From the NCBI GenBank assembly GCA_947461795.1, contig CANHMG010000010.1, positions 1-39,610 of the forward strand: a stretch of DNA of 39,610 nt. The letters are read 5' to 3'. The DNA is from Flavobacteriaceae bacterium. Its GTDB lineage: Bacteria; Bacteroidota; Bacteroidia; Flavobacteriales; Flavobacteriaceae. Positions 15,273 to 24,719 of the stretch are shown here, piece after piece. The position numbers and the translations under genes were made by a program. Every line of letters starts with the position of its first letter. Within the stretch, counting starts at the first letter, position 1. Below the pieces are notes generated by a model that saw only the letters and a list, made by a program, of their open reading frames with translations, was not told where the DNA came from and ran no database searches.

Positions 15273-17234
15273 ATGAAAAAAATAGTATTACTTGCTTTGA
15301 TAGGTTGTTCGCTTTCTGCGAATTCTCAAATTAAAAAAAAGAAAGCCATGCCCACGAAAAAAACGGAAATCGTTTCAAAAAAGAGTGAAACTCCCATCGA
15401 GCGAAAAGCAGTCGTATATCAGGTGTTTACGCGTTTGTTTGGAAATAAAAACACGACAAATGCTCCTTGGGGAACCATTGAGAAAAATGGGGTAGGAAAG
15501 TTTAATGATTTTACGGATAAAGCGTTGCAAGAAATCAAGAAATTAGGTGTAACTCATATTTGGTATACCGGTGTCCCTCATCACGCATTAGTAAATGATT
15601 ATACACAATATGGCATTTCTAACGATGATCCTGATGTGGTTAAAGGTCGCGCAGGTTCTCCGTATGCTGTGAAAGATTATTACAATGTTGATCCAGATTT
15701 AGCGGTTAATCCAGCGAATCGTTTGCAAGAATTTGATGCATTAATTGCTCGAACTCATAAAAACGGTTTGAAAGCTTTAATTGATATTGTCCCAAATCAT
15801 GTGGCGAGAAAGTATGAAGGTAAATCGAATCCAAAAGGAGTTCGAGATTTTGGGGCAGATGATAACGTAAATGTAGTATACGATAGAAATAATAATTTCT
15901 ATTATATACCAGATAATAGATTTGAAGTGCCAAAATCGGATTCTTATAAGCCATTGAATGGTGAGAAAAACCAATTGATAGATGGTTCGTTTGATGAAAA
16001 TCCTGCAAAATGGACAGGCAATGGAACTCGTTTGCCAAGACCAGACATCAACGATTGGTACGAAACGGTCAAAATTAATTATGGAATTCGCCCTGACGGT
16101 TCTAAAGATTTCCCTGAATTACCAGCTGGATATGATAAAAAATCATATAAAGAGCATTATGCGTTTTGGGCAAACAAAGAGGTGCCTAGTTCATGGAAAA
16201 AGTTCCGAGATATCGCCTTATATTGGACAGCTAAAGGAATAGACGGATTCCGTTACGATATGGCCGAAATGGTGCCTTATGAATTTTGGAGTTATATGAA
16301 TTCGGCTATCAAAATGAAAAACCCCAATGCCTTTTTATTGGCGGAAGTATACAATCCGAATGAATACAGAAACTATATCAATTTAGGAAAAATGGATTAT
16401 TTGTATGATAAAGTTGATTTGTATGATCATCTAAAACAAGTAATTCATGGTAAAGCATTGCCAGATCCGATATCTGAAATTCAAGCAAAGTTTGCGGATA
16501 TTGAGCACCATATGTTACATTTCTTAGACAATCATGATGAACAACGATTGGCAAGTAAAGATTTTGCAGGAACTCCTGAAAAAGGAAAACCTTTGATGGT
16601 GGTTTCTACGACATTGAGTTCTTCCCCGACCATGATTTATTTCGGACAAGAAGTGGGAGAAGCGGGCAATGAGGATGGTGGATTTGGAAAGCCATCAAGA
16701 ACGTCAATTTTTGACTACGTAGGAGTTCCGAGTCATCAAAGATGGATGAACGATGGACTTTTTGATGGAGGAAAATTAACAGAATCCGAAAAAAGCTTAA
16801 GAGATTTCTATTCTCGATTGCTGAATTTCTCAATAAACAGTCCGGCATTAATGGGCAAATTTCAAGAAATACAAACTTTTAATCGGAATCATATTCCACT
16901 AAGCAATAGTAGTCAAGAAGCAAGCGCAATTTCAAATGAAACAACTGCAAATAATATTGGTAAAAATAGTTACAGTGAGGGAATTTATTCTTTTGTACGT
17001 TGGTCTGATTCTCAAAAATTAATTATTGTTTCAAATTTTTCTTGGGTTACAGCAAGTGAATTCGATTTATTTATTCCTGCGGATCTTATAGGGGAATGGA
17101 AATTAAAAGAAGGGACCTATGAATTGAAAGAGCAATTATCTCCCAAAGTGCGCGCTTATTTAGTGGTTAAGGATGGTGAAGGAAGTGTGAAGATTTCTAT
17201 TCCACCTTCAGAATCTTTTATATTTGGTTTTTAA
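15273..17234 (+). CDS. Secreted GH13 alpha-amylase family glycosidase
   Basis: This 653-residue protein starts with a signal peptide (MKKIVLLALIGCSLSANSQ), then a Lys-rich linker and a GH13 (beta/alpha)8 barrel. All conserved regions are visible: region I DIVPNH (residues 171-176), region II GFRYD with nucleophile Asp329, region III LLAEVY with acid/base Glu358, and region IV LDNHDEQ with Asp422. The C-terminal ~130 residues look like the beta-sandwich domain C. It should cleave alpha-glucans in the periplasm or outside. No SusC/SusD pair or other starch-utilisation gene is adjacent, so it stands alone. The frame is open upstream to 15165, but those 36 residues lack a signal peptide and lie before the -7 box. 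Confidence 0.93.
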   Translation: MKKIVLLALIGCSLSANSQIKKKKAMPTKKTEIVSKKSETPIERKAVVYQVFTRLFGNKNTTNAPWGTIEKNGVGKFNDFTDKALQEIKKLGVTHIWYTGVPHHALVNDYTQYGISNDDPDVVKGRAGSPYAVKDYYNVDPDLAVNPANRLQEFDALIARTHKNGLKALIDIVPNHVARKYEGKSNPKGVRDFGADDNVNVVYDRNNNFYYIPDNRFEVPKSDSYKPLNGEKNQLIDGSFDENPAKWTGNGTRLPRPDINDWYETVKINYGIRPDGSKDFPELPAGYDKKSYKEHYAFWANKEVPSSWKKFRDIALYWTAKGIDGFRYDMAEMVPYEFWSYMNSAIKMKNPNAFLLAEVYNPNEYRNYINLGKMDYLYDKVDLYDHLKQVIHGKALPDPISEIQAKFADIEHHMLHFLDNHDEQRLASKDFAGTPEKGKPLMVVSTTLSSSPTMIYFGQEVGEAGNEDGGFGKPSRTSIFDYVGVPSHQRWMNDGLFDGGKLTESEKSLRDFYSRLLNFSINSPALMGKFQEIQTFNRNHIPLSNSSQEASAISNETTANNIGKNSYSEGIYSFVRWSDSQKLIIVSNFSWVTASEFDLFIPADLIGEWKLKEGTYELKEQLSPKVRAYLVVKDGEGSVKISIPPSESFIFGF

Positions 17235-17253
17235 TTGAATCAAGTAATATTGC

Positions 17254-17284
17254 AAGTCGTACTGAAAAGTGCGACTTTTTTTTA
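17254..17284. terminator. Bidirectional terminator between amylase and nhaA
   Basis: AAGTCGTACT and AGTGCGACTT pair with one mismatch around a GAAA loop and are followed by eight T. It sits between the convergent amylase and nhaA stops and probably serves the + strand best. Confidence 0.8.
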
Positions 17285-18430
17285 TTTCTTTAAACTGTAT
17301 TTTAAAAATAAAAAACCGATGGTTCCAGCAATTAAGGACGCAAGTAAAATTGCAATTTTAGAATGGTCAATTATTTCTTTGCTGTCAAACGCCAACAACG
17401 TAATGAATATTGACATCGTAAAACCAATTCCTCCTAGAAAGCCAGCGCCAATGATATTTTTCCATTTCAAATCGTTAGGTAAAGCACAAAGTCCCAAGCC
17501 TGCAGCGATATAGGAAAGTAGCCAAATGCCTAATGGTTTTCCGACAATCAATCCAAGTATAATTCCAATACTATTAGAATGCGATAAACCCTCGAATAAA
17601 TGGTCACCCAATGTAATACAGGTGTTAGCAATAGCAAACAATGGGAGAATCACAAAAGCCACTGGTTTATGCAAAAAATCTTGTAATAGAAACGAAGTTG
17701 ATTTCTCATTTCCATTCCCAAATGGAACTGCAAAAGCGACTAAAACGCCCGTAATTGTTGCATGAATACCACTTTGCATCATAAAATACCACATGATTAT
17801 TCCGCCAATCAAATAGGGAATTAGATTGCGAACTTTTAACCTATTGAATAATATAAGCAAAATCCAAATGGATAAGGCAATGCCAAGATGAAAAAAGGAA
17901 ATGCTTTTGGTATAAAAAATAGCGATAACTAGAATTGCTCCCAAATCATCAATCACCGCTAATGCCGTCAAGAAAACTTTGAGTGATGTCGGAACTCGAT
18001 TGCCTAAAAGAGAAAGTATTCCAACTGCAAAAGCGATGTCTGTTGCCATGGGTATTCCAGCGCCAGATTGTGTTGCAGTACCATAATTGAACAACAAATA
18101 AATCCCGGCAGGAACAATCATTCCGCCAAAAGCACCAAAAAGGGGTAATGCTGCATTTTTGATGTTGGAAAGTTCGCCAATATAAATTTCACGTTCCAAT
18201 TCTAAACCGATCAGTAGAAAGAATATAGCCATCAAACCGTCATTAATCCAATCTACAAGAGAATGGGAACCGATAGGTTGATGCCAAAAAGTAATATATT
18301 CGGATTGAAATATGGAATTAGCAAGAATTAAGGATACAAGGGTAACAAAGACTAAAACCAATCCACCAGCTTTTTCGCTTTCGAAAAATTGGGCAAAAAG
18401 GTTGGATGCTTTAATCGGTGCTTCTTTCAA
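17282..18430 (-). CDS. nhaA: Na+/H+ antiporter NhaA
   Basis: This 382-residue inner-membrane protein has about twelve hydrophobic helices. The ion-binding Asp pair is in ALAVIDDLGAILVIAIFY, and the family signatures TDIAFAVGILSLLG and FLLIGLELERE are present. It exchanges Na+ for H+ to control pH and sodium. The start codon appears to be TTG (18428-18430), only 2 bases after the purA stop, which suggests translational coupling with purA. The length matches the family. Confidence 0.95.
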   Translation of the reverse strand: MKEAPIKASNLFAQFFESEKAGGLVLVFVTLVSLILANSIFQSEYITFWHQPIGSHSLVDWINDGLMAIFFLLIGLELEREIYIGELSNIKNAALPLFGAFGGMIVPAGIYLLFNYGTATQSGAGIPMATDIAFAVGILSLLGNRVPTSLKVFLTALAVIDDLGAILVIAIFYTKSISFFHLGIALSIWILLILFNRLKVRNLIPYLIGGIIMWYFMMQSGIHATITGVLVAFAVPFGNGNEKSTSFLLQDFLHKPVAFVILPLFAIANTCITLGDHLFEGLSHSNSIGIILGLIVGKPLGIWLLSYIAAGLGLCALPNDLKWKNIIGAGFLGGIGFTMSIFITLLAFDSKEIIDHSKIAILLASLIAGTIGFLFLKYSLKK

Positions 18431-18432
18431 TG

Positions 18433-19704
18433 TTATTTGTGTATCGTTTGTTTTCGATCTGGTCCGACGGAAACAATTTTGATAGGAACTTCCAATTCTT
18501 TTTCAATAAAATCAATGTAGTTTTTGAGTTCAACAGGTAATTCATTGTACGAACTCATTCCCGTTAAATCCGCTTTCCAGCCTTTAAAATCGGTATAAAT
18601 TGGAGTTACGTTTTCAGGTTCAATAGTATAAGGAAGATGTGAAATTGTTTGACCCTTATAATCATAAGCAGTGCAAACTTTCAACGTTTCAAATCCAGAT
18701 AAAACATCTCCTTTCATCATCATCAATTGTGTTACTCCATTGATTTGAACCGCATACTTCAACGCGACTAAATCCAACCAGCCGCAACGTCTTTTTCTCC
18801 CGGTTACCGAACCGAATTCGTTTCCAACACTCGCCATAATATCTCCGGCTTCTTCAAAGTCTTCGGTTGGAAATGGACCGCTTCCTACTCTTGTAGTGTA
18901 AGCTTTGAAAATCCCGTATACTTCTTTGATTTTATTAGGTGCAATTCCTAAACCTGTGCAAGCACCCGCAGCGGTTGTATTGGAAGAAGTTACAAACGGA
19001 TAGGTTCCGAAATCAACATCGAGTAACGAACCTTGAGCGCCTTCGCAAAGAATTGATTTTCCAGCTTTTTGAGCTTGGTGTAAATATTCTTCGGAATCGA
19101 TGAATGTTAGTTGTTTCAATTCTTCAATAGCATCAAAAAACTCTTTTTCCAATTCCGGTAAATTATATTGAATATTGACGTCATAAAAAGCAATCATCGC
19201 TTCGTGTTTGTCTGCCAATGCTCTGTAGCGTTCTTTAAAATCAACTAGTTCGATATCGCCTAAGCGAATTCCGTTTCGACCGGTTTTGTCCATATAGGTT
19301 GGGCCAATTCCTTTGAGAGTAGAACCAATTTTAGCTTTACCTTTGGCAGCTTCCGATGCGGCGTCTAGTAAACGGTGCGTTGGTAATATTAGGTGTGCTT
19401 TTCGAGAAAGAATTAATTTGCTTTTGATGTCTAGATTAAATTTAGCCAAGCCATCCAATTCGCTTTTGAAAACGACAGGATCGATAACCACGCCATTACC
19501 AATAATATTTATGGAATTCTTATGAAAAATCCCTGATGGAATCGTTCGCAAAACATGTTTAATTCCGTCAAATTCTAAAGTGTGTCCCGCATTGGGACCG
19601 CCTTGAAAACGCGCTATAATATCGTATTTAGAAGTTAGAACGTCTACAATTTTTCCTTTGCCTTCGTCGCCCCATTGTAATCCTAGTAATAAATCTACTG
19701 CCAT
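18433..19704 (-). CDS. purA: Adenylosuccinate synthetase
   Basis: PurA makes adenylosuccinate from IMP, aspartate and GTP, the first committed step to AMP. The 423-residue protein has the GTP-binding N-terminus LGLQWGDEGKGKIVD with the catalytic Asp, the catalytic His in GGPNAGHTL, the switch region GPTYMDKTGRNG, and the C-terminal VGPDRKQT guanine-binding motif. ATG at 19704 fits the family N-terminus. The structured element at 19740-19824 lies in its upstream spacer. Confidence 0.97.
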   Translation of the reverse strand: MAVDLLLGLQWGDEGKGKIVDVLTSKYDIIARFQGGPNAGHTLEFDGIKHVLRTIPSGIFHKNSINIIGNGVVIDPVVFKSELDGLAKFNLDIKSKLILSRKAHLILPTHRLLDAASEAAKGKAKIGSTLKGIGPTYMDKTGRNGIRLGDIELVDFKERYRALADKHEAMIAFYDVNIQYNLPELEKEFFDAIEELKQLTFIDSEEYLHQAQKAGKSILCEGAQGSLLDVDFGTYPFVTSSNTTAAGACTGLGIAPNKIKEVYGIFKAYTTRVGSGPFPTEDFEEAGDIMASVGNEFGSVTGRKRRCGWLDLVALKYAVQINGVTQLMMMKGDVLSGFETLKVCTAYDYKGQTISHLPYTIEPENVTPIYTDFKGWKADLTGMSSYNELPVELKNYIDFIEKELEVPIKIVSVGPDRKQTIHK

Positions 19705-19739
19705 TTTTTTGTATTAGTTGTGTGTTGTAAGTTGTGTTT

Positions 19740-19824
19740 GCGTTAGGGATTAAGGCTTTGTTTGAGCTCTTTTGCGAAGTATGAGCAAAAAGCGAGTGCC
19801 GAAAGCCCGGGCCGCAGGTAACGC
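19740..19824. repeat. Structured intergenic repeat between fur-like gene and purA
   Basis: Outer stem GCGTTA (19740-19745) with TAACGC (19819-19824). Next stem GGCTTT (19754-19759) with AAAGCC (19802-19807). An inner hairpin contains TTTTGC and GCAAAA. The pairings are fully nested, giving one 85-base stem-loop. The GC content exceeds that of the surroundings (the GCCCGGGCCGC arm). It looks like a second class of the dispersed spacer element seen at 12188-12272. Confidence 0.6.
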
Positions 19825-19829
19825 CTTAA

Positions 19830-20288
19830 TTATTCGCTTTTTTTCTTGTTGCCGTATAAATAAAGGGAATGATTGTGAATTTCGATATTAAAAATCTCTT
19901 CTATTGTTTTTTTAATCATTTGAATTCTGGGGTCACAGAACTCAATCACTTCGCCAGTATCGGTCATGATAATGTGATCGTGCTGTTTGTCGAAATAGGA
20001 TTTTTCGTAATGTGCTTGGTTTTGACCAAACTGATGTTTTCGAACTAAAGCACAATCGAGCAACAATTCGATGGTGTTATAAAGAGTCGCTCGACTCACA
20101 CGATAGTTTTTGTTTTTCATTTTGATATAGAGATTTTCAATATCAAAATGTTCTTCGTTGTTATAAATTTCATGAAGAATAGCAAAGCGTTCGGGTGTTT
20201 TTCGATGTCCTTTGTTTTCAAGATACAAGGTAAAAACATTTTTTACAATTTCTTGATTTTTACTATTGTCGGAAGCAATTAATGTCAT
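19830..20288 (-). CDS. Fur-family metal-dependent transcriptional regulator
   Basis: This 152-residue protein has a winged-helix DNA-binding half ([16 protein letters not shown], then [15 protein letters not shown]) and a metal-binding half with [16 protein letters not shown]. It could be Fur, PerR or Zur; the sequence alone does not decide. It lacks the paired CxxC zinc-staple motifs of E. coli Fur: the only cysteines are C79 (LLLDCALV) and C117 (EFCDPRI). It is followed by purA after the structured repeat. Confidence 0.9.
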   Translation of the reverse strand: MTLIASDNSKNQEIVKNVFTLYLENKGHRKTPERFAILHEIYNNEEHFDIENLYIKMKNKNYRVSRATLYNTIELLLDCALVRKHQFGQNQAHYEKSYFDKQHDHIIMTDTGEVIEFCDPRIQMIKKTIEEIFNIEIHNHSLYLYGNKKKSE

Positions 20289-20292
20289 GCGC

Positions 20293-20360
20293 CAAAGTTA
20301 ATTTTTTTATTGAGTAGTTGAAAAGTTTAAGGTTTAAAAACTTCAACAATAATGAGTAGT
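20293..20360 (-). promoter_or_regulatory. Candidate promoter and operator of the fur-like gene
   Basis: A minus-strand TAACTTTG box (20293-20300) matches TAnnTTTG and ends only 4 bases before the ATG, so the transcript could be nearly leaderless. Upstream, GTTGAAAAGTTT (20317-20328) and AAAACTTCAAC (20337-20347) form an imperfect inverted repeat. GAGTAGTT occurs twice (20312 and 20354). Such repeats over a -33 region suggest autoregulation, but none matches a known Fur box. The rest of the 20289-20568 spacer holds a possible 31-codon ORF at 20461 that I do not trust. Confidence 0.35.
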
Positions 20361-20568
20361 TTTCAACATTTTAAATTTAAGAAGTCAAAATTAAGTTTTC
20401 GTTTAAATCGAAAATGAATTAAGACATTTTTATAAAATTGGATTCTTCAATTTGGAATATATGCGATTTCATTACGAAAGTTTCTCGAACGATTATCAAT
20501 ATAAAAAGCACCCAAAAAGTTCCTTCGAGCGATATAGAGAAGCCATTCAATACTGAATTTTGGTGGTG

Positions 20569-22524
20569 CTAACTAGACTTAATCCATTTTTTTAAAACAA
20601 TTTCCAGATCATTTTGCATAATGGGTTTAGGAAGGTAATCATCCATTCCCACTTGAAGGCATTTTTCTTTTTCGCCTAACATGATGCCGGCAGTGAGTGC
20701 TATAATTGGTGTTCGTTTTGTAGTTTCTAGTTTACGAATTGCTTGAGCAGCTTCGTAGCCATTTTTTTTTGGCATTTGAACGTCCATAAGGATAAGATCA
20801 AAATTGTTGCTTTTGAATTGTTCCACCGCTTCTTCTCCATTAGAGGCTTTATAAATTGTTGCATTGGGAATCATTTTATGAATGATTGTGGTGGCCAGAA
20901 ACATATTGATGGCATTGTCTTCTACTATGAGAATTTCTAACGATTGAGGAAAACTGGTGCTCGTGTGATTAGAAGGTGTATTTTCGTCTGAAAGTGCCCG
21001 AATTTCCTCTTTTGTTTTTTCGGAAGTGTGTACTTCAATTTCAAAATAGAAATTACTGCCTTCTCCCAATTTACTAATAAGTTGTAGACGACTATTCATG
21101 AGTCCAAGTAGTTTATTGGAAATCGCAAGTCCTAATCCAGTGCCTCCAAATTTTCTAGTGGTGGTATTGTCTTCTTGCACAAAGGATTGGAAAATTTTCT
21201 CTTGGTTGTACTCTTTGATTCCTACTCCAGTATCTTTCACTGAAAACTGCAAAATTGACTTTTCTTCAGTGGAGGCAATGCAGTGAATGTCTAGGTGAAT
21301 CTGTCCAAATGAAGTAAACTTTAAGGCATTACTTATCAAATTGACTAGAATTTGTTTCAATCTTATGGCATCGACAAAAATAAATACTGGAACGTCAGGA
21401 TCGATTGACAAGTCGAGCGATATATCCTTTTGCCGAGCCTGGTGTTTGAAAAGTTCAATCACTTGATGCGTGAGTTTGATGATGTTTACTTCTTCCGTAT
21501 TCAAATCGAGTTTTCCAGCCTCGATCTTAGAGAAATCCAAAATATCATTGATGATTTCCATTAGTGAATTGGCCGATTCTTTTACGGTCGACATGTATTC
21601 GCTTTGGTTCTCATCTAAATTTGTTTTTAATAATAAATGCGTAAACCCGATTATTCCGTTGAGAGGAGTTCTAATTTCATGACTCATATTGGCTAGAAAT
21701 TCAGACTTCGCTTGACTTGCGGATTCTGCTTGTAATTTTGCCTTTAATAAGTCAATTTCCATTTCTTTCCTTTTGGAAATATCTATAAAGGTGACAATGA
21801 TTTCGATAAGTTCACCCTCTTTATTCAATCGTGGAAATCCATTAACGGACAACCAAATAATATCATTAGTAACGGGTCTATTTACTCCAATGATCGTATT
21901 CTTGAATGGTACTTTTGATGCTTTAATTTCGTTGACTGGATAACTTTCCAAGGGCACTGATGTACCATCTTCGTAGATAAATTTCCACTGAGGATCGATG
22001 GCCAATTTACCTTTCATTTGATCTTCACTCAAACCCAATAATACAGAGGCTTTTGCATTGCTGATTTGGATAGAAGTATCGGGATTATGTATTACGACGC
22101 CGGCTTCAAGATTATTCAAGATACCGCGATACCTTTTTTCATTTTCAGCTAAGGAATCAATTGCTTTTTTTCGTTCGGTAATATCTTTACCAAAACAGGC
22201 AACGCCCTGTATTTCTGACTCGATATACATTGGATGAATGTCAATTTCATACCAAAGAAAATCATCGTGATCTGACCTTGGACTTTGAATTTCAACAGTT
22301 ACCCGATCACCTTCAAAACCCTTCATATATAAAGTTTTCCAATAGGCTAGGTAATCTTCATCAAAAAACTCTTTGGGAACAATAAAATCACCAACTTTAA
22401 AGTTTTTCCCAGTATAAATTAGTAAACTTTTTCTAAATGCATCATTTAGAGCAATAAGTTTATATTCCTTATTGACGCTCCACATGAGGTCGGAAGTACT
22501 GTTTATTAAAGCTTGATTTATCAT
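20569..22524 (-). CDS. Soluble hybrid histidine kinase (PAS-PAS-HisKA-HATPase-REC)
   Basis: This 651-residue two-component sensor has no membrane segment. The domains in order are PAS 1 (about 5-115, ending in [12 protein letters not shown]), PAS 2 (about 130-252), and HisKA with phospho-acceptor His282 in [17 protein letters not shown] HATPase follows, with N-box Asn399 (LISNALKF), DTGVGIK and [10 protein letters not shown], and then a C-terminal receiver with acidic pair Glu535-Asp536, phospho-acceptor Asp581 ([16 protein letters not shown]), Thr611 and Lys633. It senses a cytoplasmic signal and phosphorylates its own receiver. No separate output regulator or Hpt protein is adjacent, so the partner is elsewhere. 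It is a complete, apparently active kinase with unknown ligand. Confidence 0.95.
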   Translation of the reverse strand: MINQALINSTSDLMWSVNKEYKLIALNDAFRKSLLIYTGKNFKVGDFIVPKEFFDEDYLAYWKTLYMKGFEGDRVTVEIQSPRSDHDDFLWYEIDIHPMYIESEIQGVACFGKDITERKKAIDSLAENEKRYRGILNNLEAGVVIHNPDTSIQISNAKASVLLGLSEDQMKGKLAIDPQWKFIYEDGTSVPLESYPVNEIKASKVPFKNTIIGVNRPVTNDIIWLSVNGFPRLNKEGELIEIIVTFIDISKRKEMEIDLLKAKLQAESASQAKSEFLANMSHEIRTPLNGIIGFTHLLLKTNLDENQSEYMSTVKESANSLMEIINDILDFSKIEAGKLDLNTEEVNIIKLTHQVIELFKHQARQKDISLDLSIDPDVPVFIFVDAIRLKQILVNLISNALKFTSFGQIHLDIHCIASTEEKSILQFSVKDTGVGIKEYNQEKIFQSFVQEDNTTTRKFGGTGLGLAISNKLLGLMNSRLQLISKLGEGSNFYFEIEVHTSEKTKEEIRALSDENTPSNHTSTSFPQSLEILIVEDNAINMFLATTIIHKMIPNATIYKASNGEEAVEQFKSNNFDLILMDVQMPKKNGYEAAQAIRKLETTKRTPIIALTAGIMLGEKEKCLQVGMDDYLPKPIMQNDLEIVLKKWIKSS

Positions 22525-22600
22525 AAAAATTCTTAAACTGTTTACTAAGTTACGAAAAATAAACTCTATGCTGTTACGAGAAAGATAAGATTTCTATTTG

Positions 22601-22608
22601 TATTTTTG
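22601..22608 (+). promoter_or_regulatory. -7 box of yaaA
   Basis: TATTTTTG matches TAnnTTTG and lies 31 bases before the yaaA ATG. No certain -33 element is seen. Confidence 0.45.
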
Positions 22609-22639
22609 GAAACTATATTTACAAAACTAAAAGCATCCT

Positions 22640-23398
22640 ATGAAAATTGTTATTTCACCCGCCAAGTCATTAGATTTTGAATCCACAATTCCAGCAATAG
22701 AGGCTACTCAATCTAAATTCTTGAAGGAAAGTAAAACTATTCATGCTATTATCAAGAAAAAATCGCCTGCAGATTTAATGAAATTAATGTCGATCTCAGA
22801 CAAACTTGCCGATCTCAATTGGCAGAGAAATAAAGCATGGAAAACCCCTTTCACTCAAGAAAATTCGAGACCTGCAGTATATGCTTTTGCAGGGGATGTA
22901 TATATTGGTTTGGATGTGAATACACTTCCGTTGGAGAAATTGCCGCTGCTTCAAGAGCGACTTCGCATTCTATCAGGTTTGTATGGTATCTTAAAACCAC
23001 TCGATTTGATGCAACCCTATCGACTAGAAATGGGGACTAAAATAGATCTCCATGAAAGTAAAAACCTTTATGATTTTTGGAAAAAGAAACTCACAGATTC
23101 CTTAAATAAAGAACTTAAAAAAGGGGAATTGTTTATTAATCTAGCGAGTACAGAATATTTTTCTGTAATTGATGTCAAAGCGTTAAAAGTTCCCGTGATT
23201 ACACCAGAGTTTTTAGATTCTAAAGATGGTAAACTCAAAATGATCAGTTTTTTTGCTAAAAAAGCGAGAGGAATGATGGTGCGTTTTATCATAGATACTC
23301 AAGCGGAAACCCTTGAAGATTTAAAAGATTTTAATTATGAAGGTTATCGTTTTGATGTTAATTTATCGAAAGGAAATAAATTGGTATTTACGCGATGA
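22640..23398 (+). CDS. yaaA: Peroxide stress protein YaaA (DUF328/UPF0246)
   Basis: This 252-residue cytoplasmic protein belongs to the YaaA family, which in E. coli lowers free iron and protects DNA during peroxide stress. Family marks include the N-terminal MKIVISPAKSLDF, FAGDVYIGLDV, LSGLYGILKPLDLMQPYRLE and the C-terminal RGMMVRFII. The length is normal. It is a single gene, divergent from the histidine kinase and 80 bases before the C1 peptidase. Confidence 0.95.
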   Translation: MKIVISPAKSLDFESTIPAIEATQSKFLKESKTIHAIIKKKSPADLMKLMSISDKLADLNWQRNKAWKTPFTQENSRPAVYAFAGDVYIGLDVNTLPLEKLPLLQERLRILSGLYGILKPLDLMQPYRLEMGTKIDLHESKNLYDFWKKKLTDSLNKELKKGELFINLASTEYFSVIDVKALKVPVITPEFLDSKDGKLKMISFFAKKARGMMVRFIIDTQAETLEDLKDFNYEGYRFDVNLSKGNKLVFTR

Positions 23399-23478
23399 AT
23401 TTTAATCCTCTAATTTTTAGTTAATTGCTTGTTGATTTGTAGGATTTTATTACATTTACGCTCCTAAAAATAATTGTT

Positions 23479-24657
23479 ATGATTAAACAAAGTTTTATTG
23501 CACTTGGAATTATATGTTCTATTAGTGCCTTTGCACAAGATGATTTGATAAATAAAGTCATCAAGAATGCTTCTTTAAATTCTAAGTTTGAATTCGAAGA
23601 AATTATCAATTTAGAACGTACTTCAGTTAAAAGTCAAGGATCTGCTGGAACTTGTTGGAGTTATTCTGGAAATTCATTTTTAGAATCTGAAATGATTAAA
23701 AAAGGAAAAACACCAGTAGATTTAGCGGAAATATTCGCAGCTCGACAGGTATATCTCGGAAAAGCTAGAAACTATATTCTTTTTAATGGGAATTTAGGTC
23801 TAGGTGATGGAGGAGAAACTCATGATGTCATGAACATGCTGCGTAAATATGGAGCAATGCCACAACAATCTTATACTATGGAAGATTATGGAAAAGGTGT
23901 TGTAAAATCGGATGAGTTTCAAGCGAAATTTAAGGCTATCCTTGATGATTATATCAAGAATCCAAATGCAGCTAAAGGAACTTCATGGGTAAATGAGATA
24001 AATTCGTATATGGATGAAAAGTTAGGGAAACTTCCAGATAATTTCAGTTATGCAGGTAAAACGTATACACCACAAACCTTTGCTAAAGAAGTAGTAGGAA
24101 TTAATCCAGATGATTATATGGAGTTTTCTTCTTATAAAGACAATCCGTATTATTCAAAAATGGTTTTGCCAGTTCCTGATAACTGGAGTTATGACCAATT
24201 GTATAATGTGCCAATGAAAGAAATGACCGATATTATCGATTATGCTTTAACAAAAGGATATACGATTGCATGGTCATCGGATGTTTCAGAGCCATATTTT
24301 AGTTGGAAAAATGGAGTAGCATTTGTACCAAATGTTAGTGATTTGTATTCAATTACTGACGATCAAAGAAAAACATTATTTGATGGGCCTACTCAAGAAA
24401 AGGCGGTTACTGAGGATTTGCGTTTAGAAGGATTGTATAGTTTGTATACTACAGATGATCATGCGATGCAAATCGTTGGATTGGCTAAAGATCAAAATGG
24501 TAAAGAATATTATAAAGTAAAAAATTCTTGGGGAGAAACCAATGATTACAAAGGCTATTTGTATGTCACCAAAGCCTTTGTGCAATTGAAATCGACTGGA
24601 ATACTTTTGAATAAAGCGGGTGTCCCTAAAAGCACGAAAGCTAAATTAAGAGCATAA
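23479..24657 (+). CDS. Secreted C1-family cysteine peptidase (bleomycin hydrolase/PepC-like)
   Basis: This 392-residue protein has a signal peptide (MIKQSFIALGIICSISAFAQ). The papain-type triad is complete: Cys59 in KSQGSAGTCWSYSGNS, His328 in TDDHAMQIVG, and Asn349 in YYKVKNSWGE. The layout matches the bleomycin hydrolase/PepC aminopeptidase group, but these are normally cytoplasmic hexamers of about 450 residues. This shorter, exported version is probably periplasmic or secreted. No T9SS tail is present. It is followed directly by a strong terminator and looks monocistronic. Confidence 0.9.
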   Translation: MIKQSFIALGIICSISAFAQDDLINKVIKNASLNSKFEFEEIINLERTSVKSQGSAGTCWSYSGNSFLESEMIKKGKTPVDLAEIFAARQVYLGKARNYILFNGNLGLGDGGETHDVMNMLRKYGAMPQQSYTMEDYGKGVVKSDEFQAKFKAILDDYIKNPNAAKGTSWVNEINSYMDEKLGKLPDNFSYAGKTYTPQTFAKEVVGINPDDYMEFSSYKDNPYYSKMVLPVPDNWSYDQLYNVPMKEMTDIIDYALTKGYTIAWSSDVSEPYFSWKNGVAFVPNVSDLYSITDDQRKTLFDGPTQEKAVTEDLRLEGLYSLYTTDDHAMQIVGLAKDQNGKEYYKVKNSWGETNDYKGYLYVTKAFVQLKSTGILLNKAGVPKSTKAKLRA

Positions 24658-24689
24658 AAAAAATCCTGTCAATTGACAGGATTTTTTTT
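24656..24689. terminator. Perfect palindromic bidirectional terminator
   Basis: A 34-base perfect palindrome of the form A-run, TCCTGTCAATTGACAGGA, T-run. It begins at the C1 peptidase stop and faces the pabA/trpG stop on the other strand. It shares the core GTCAATTGAC with the terminator at 5841-5872. Confidence 0.9.
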
Positions 24690-24719
24690 TGACTTTTTAA
24701 TCGTGAAACTATAATAGAA

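Noticed and set aside
15273..17234. Polysaccharide utilisation locus around the amylase
   Set aside because: No SusC/SusD pair, regulator or further glycosidase is adjacent. The beta-barrel receptor at 28339-30747 is 11 kb away and of another type.
20461..20556. Possible 31-codon ORF (MRFHYESFSNDYQYKK...) in the spacer before the histidine kinase
   Set aside because: Very short, no promoter or recognisable motif, and the frame could be open by chance.
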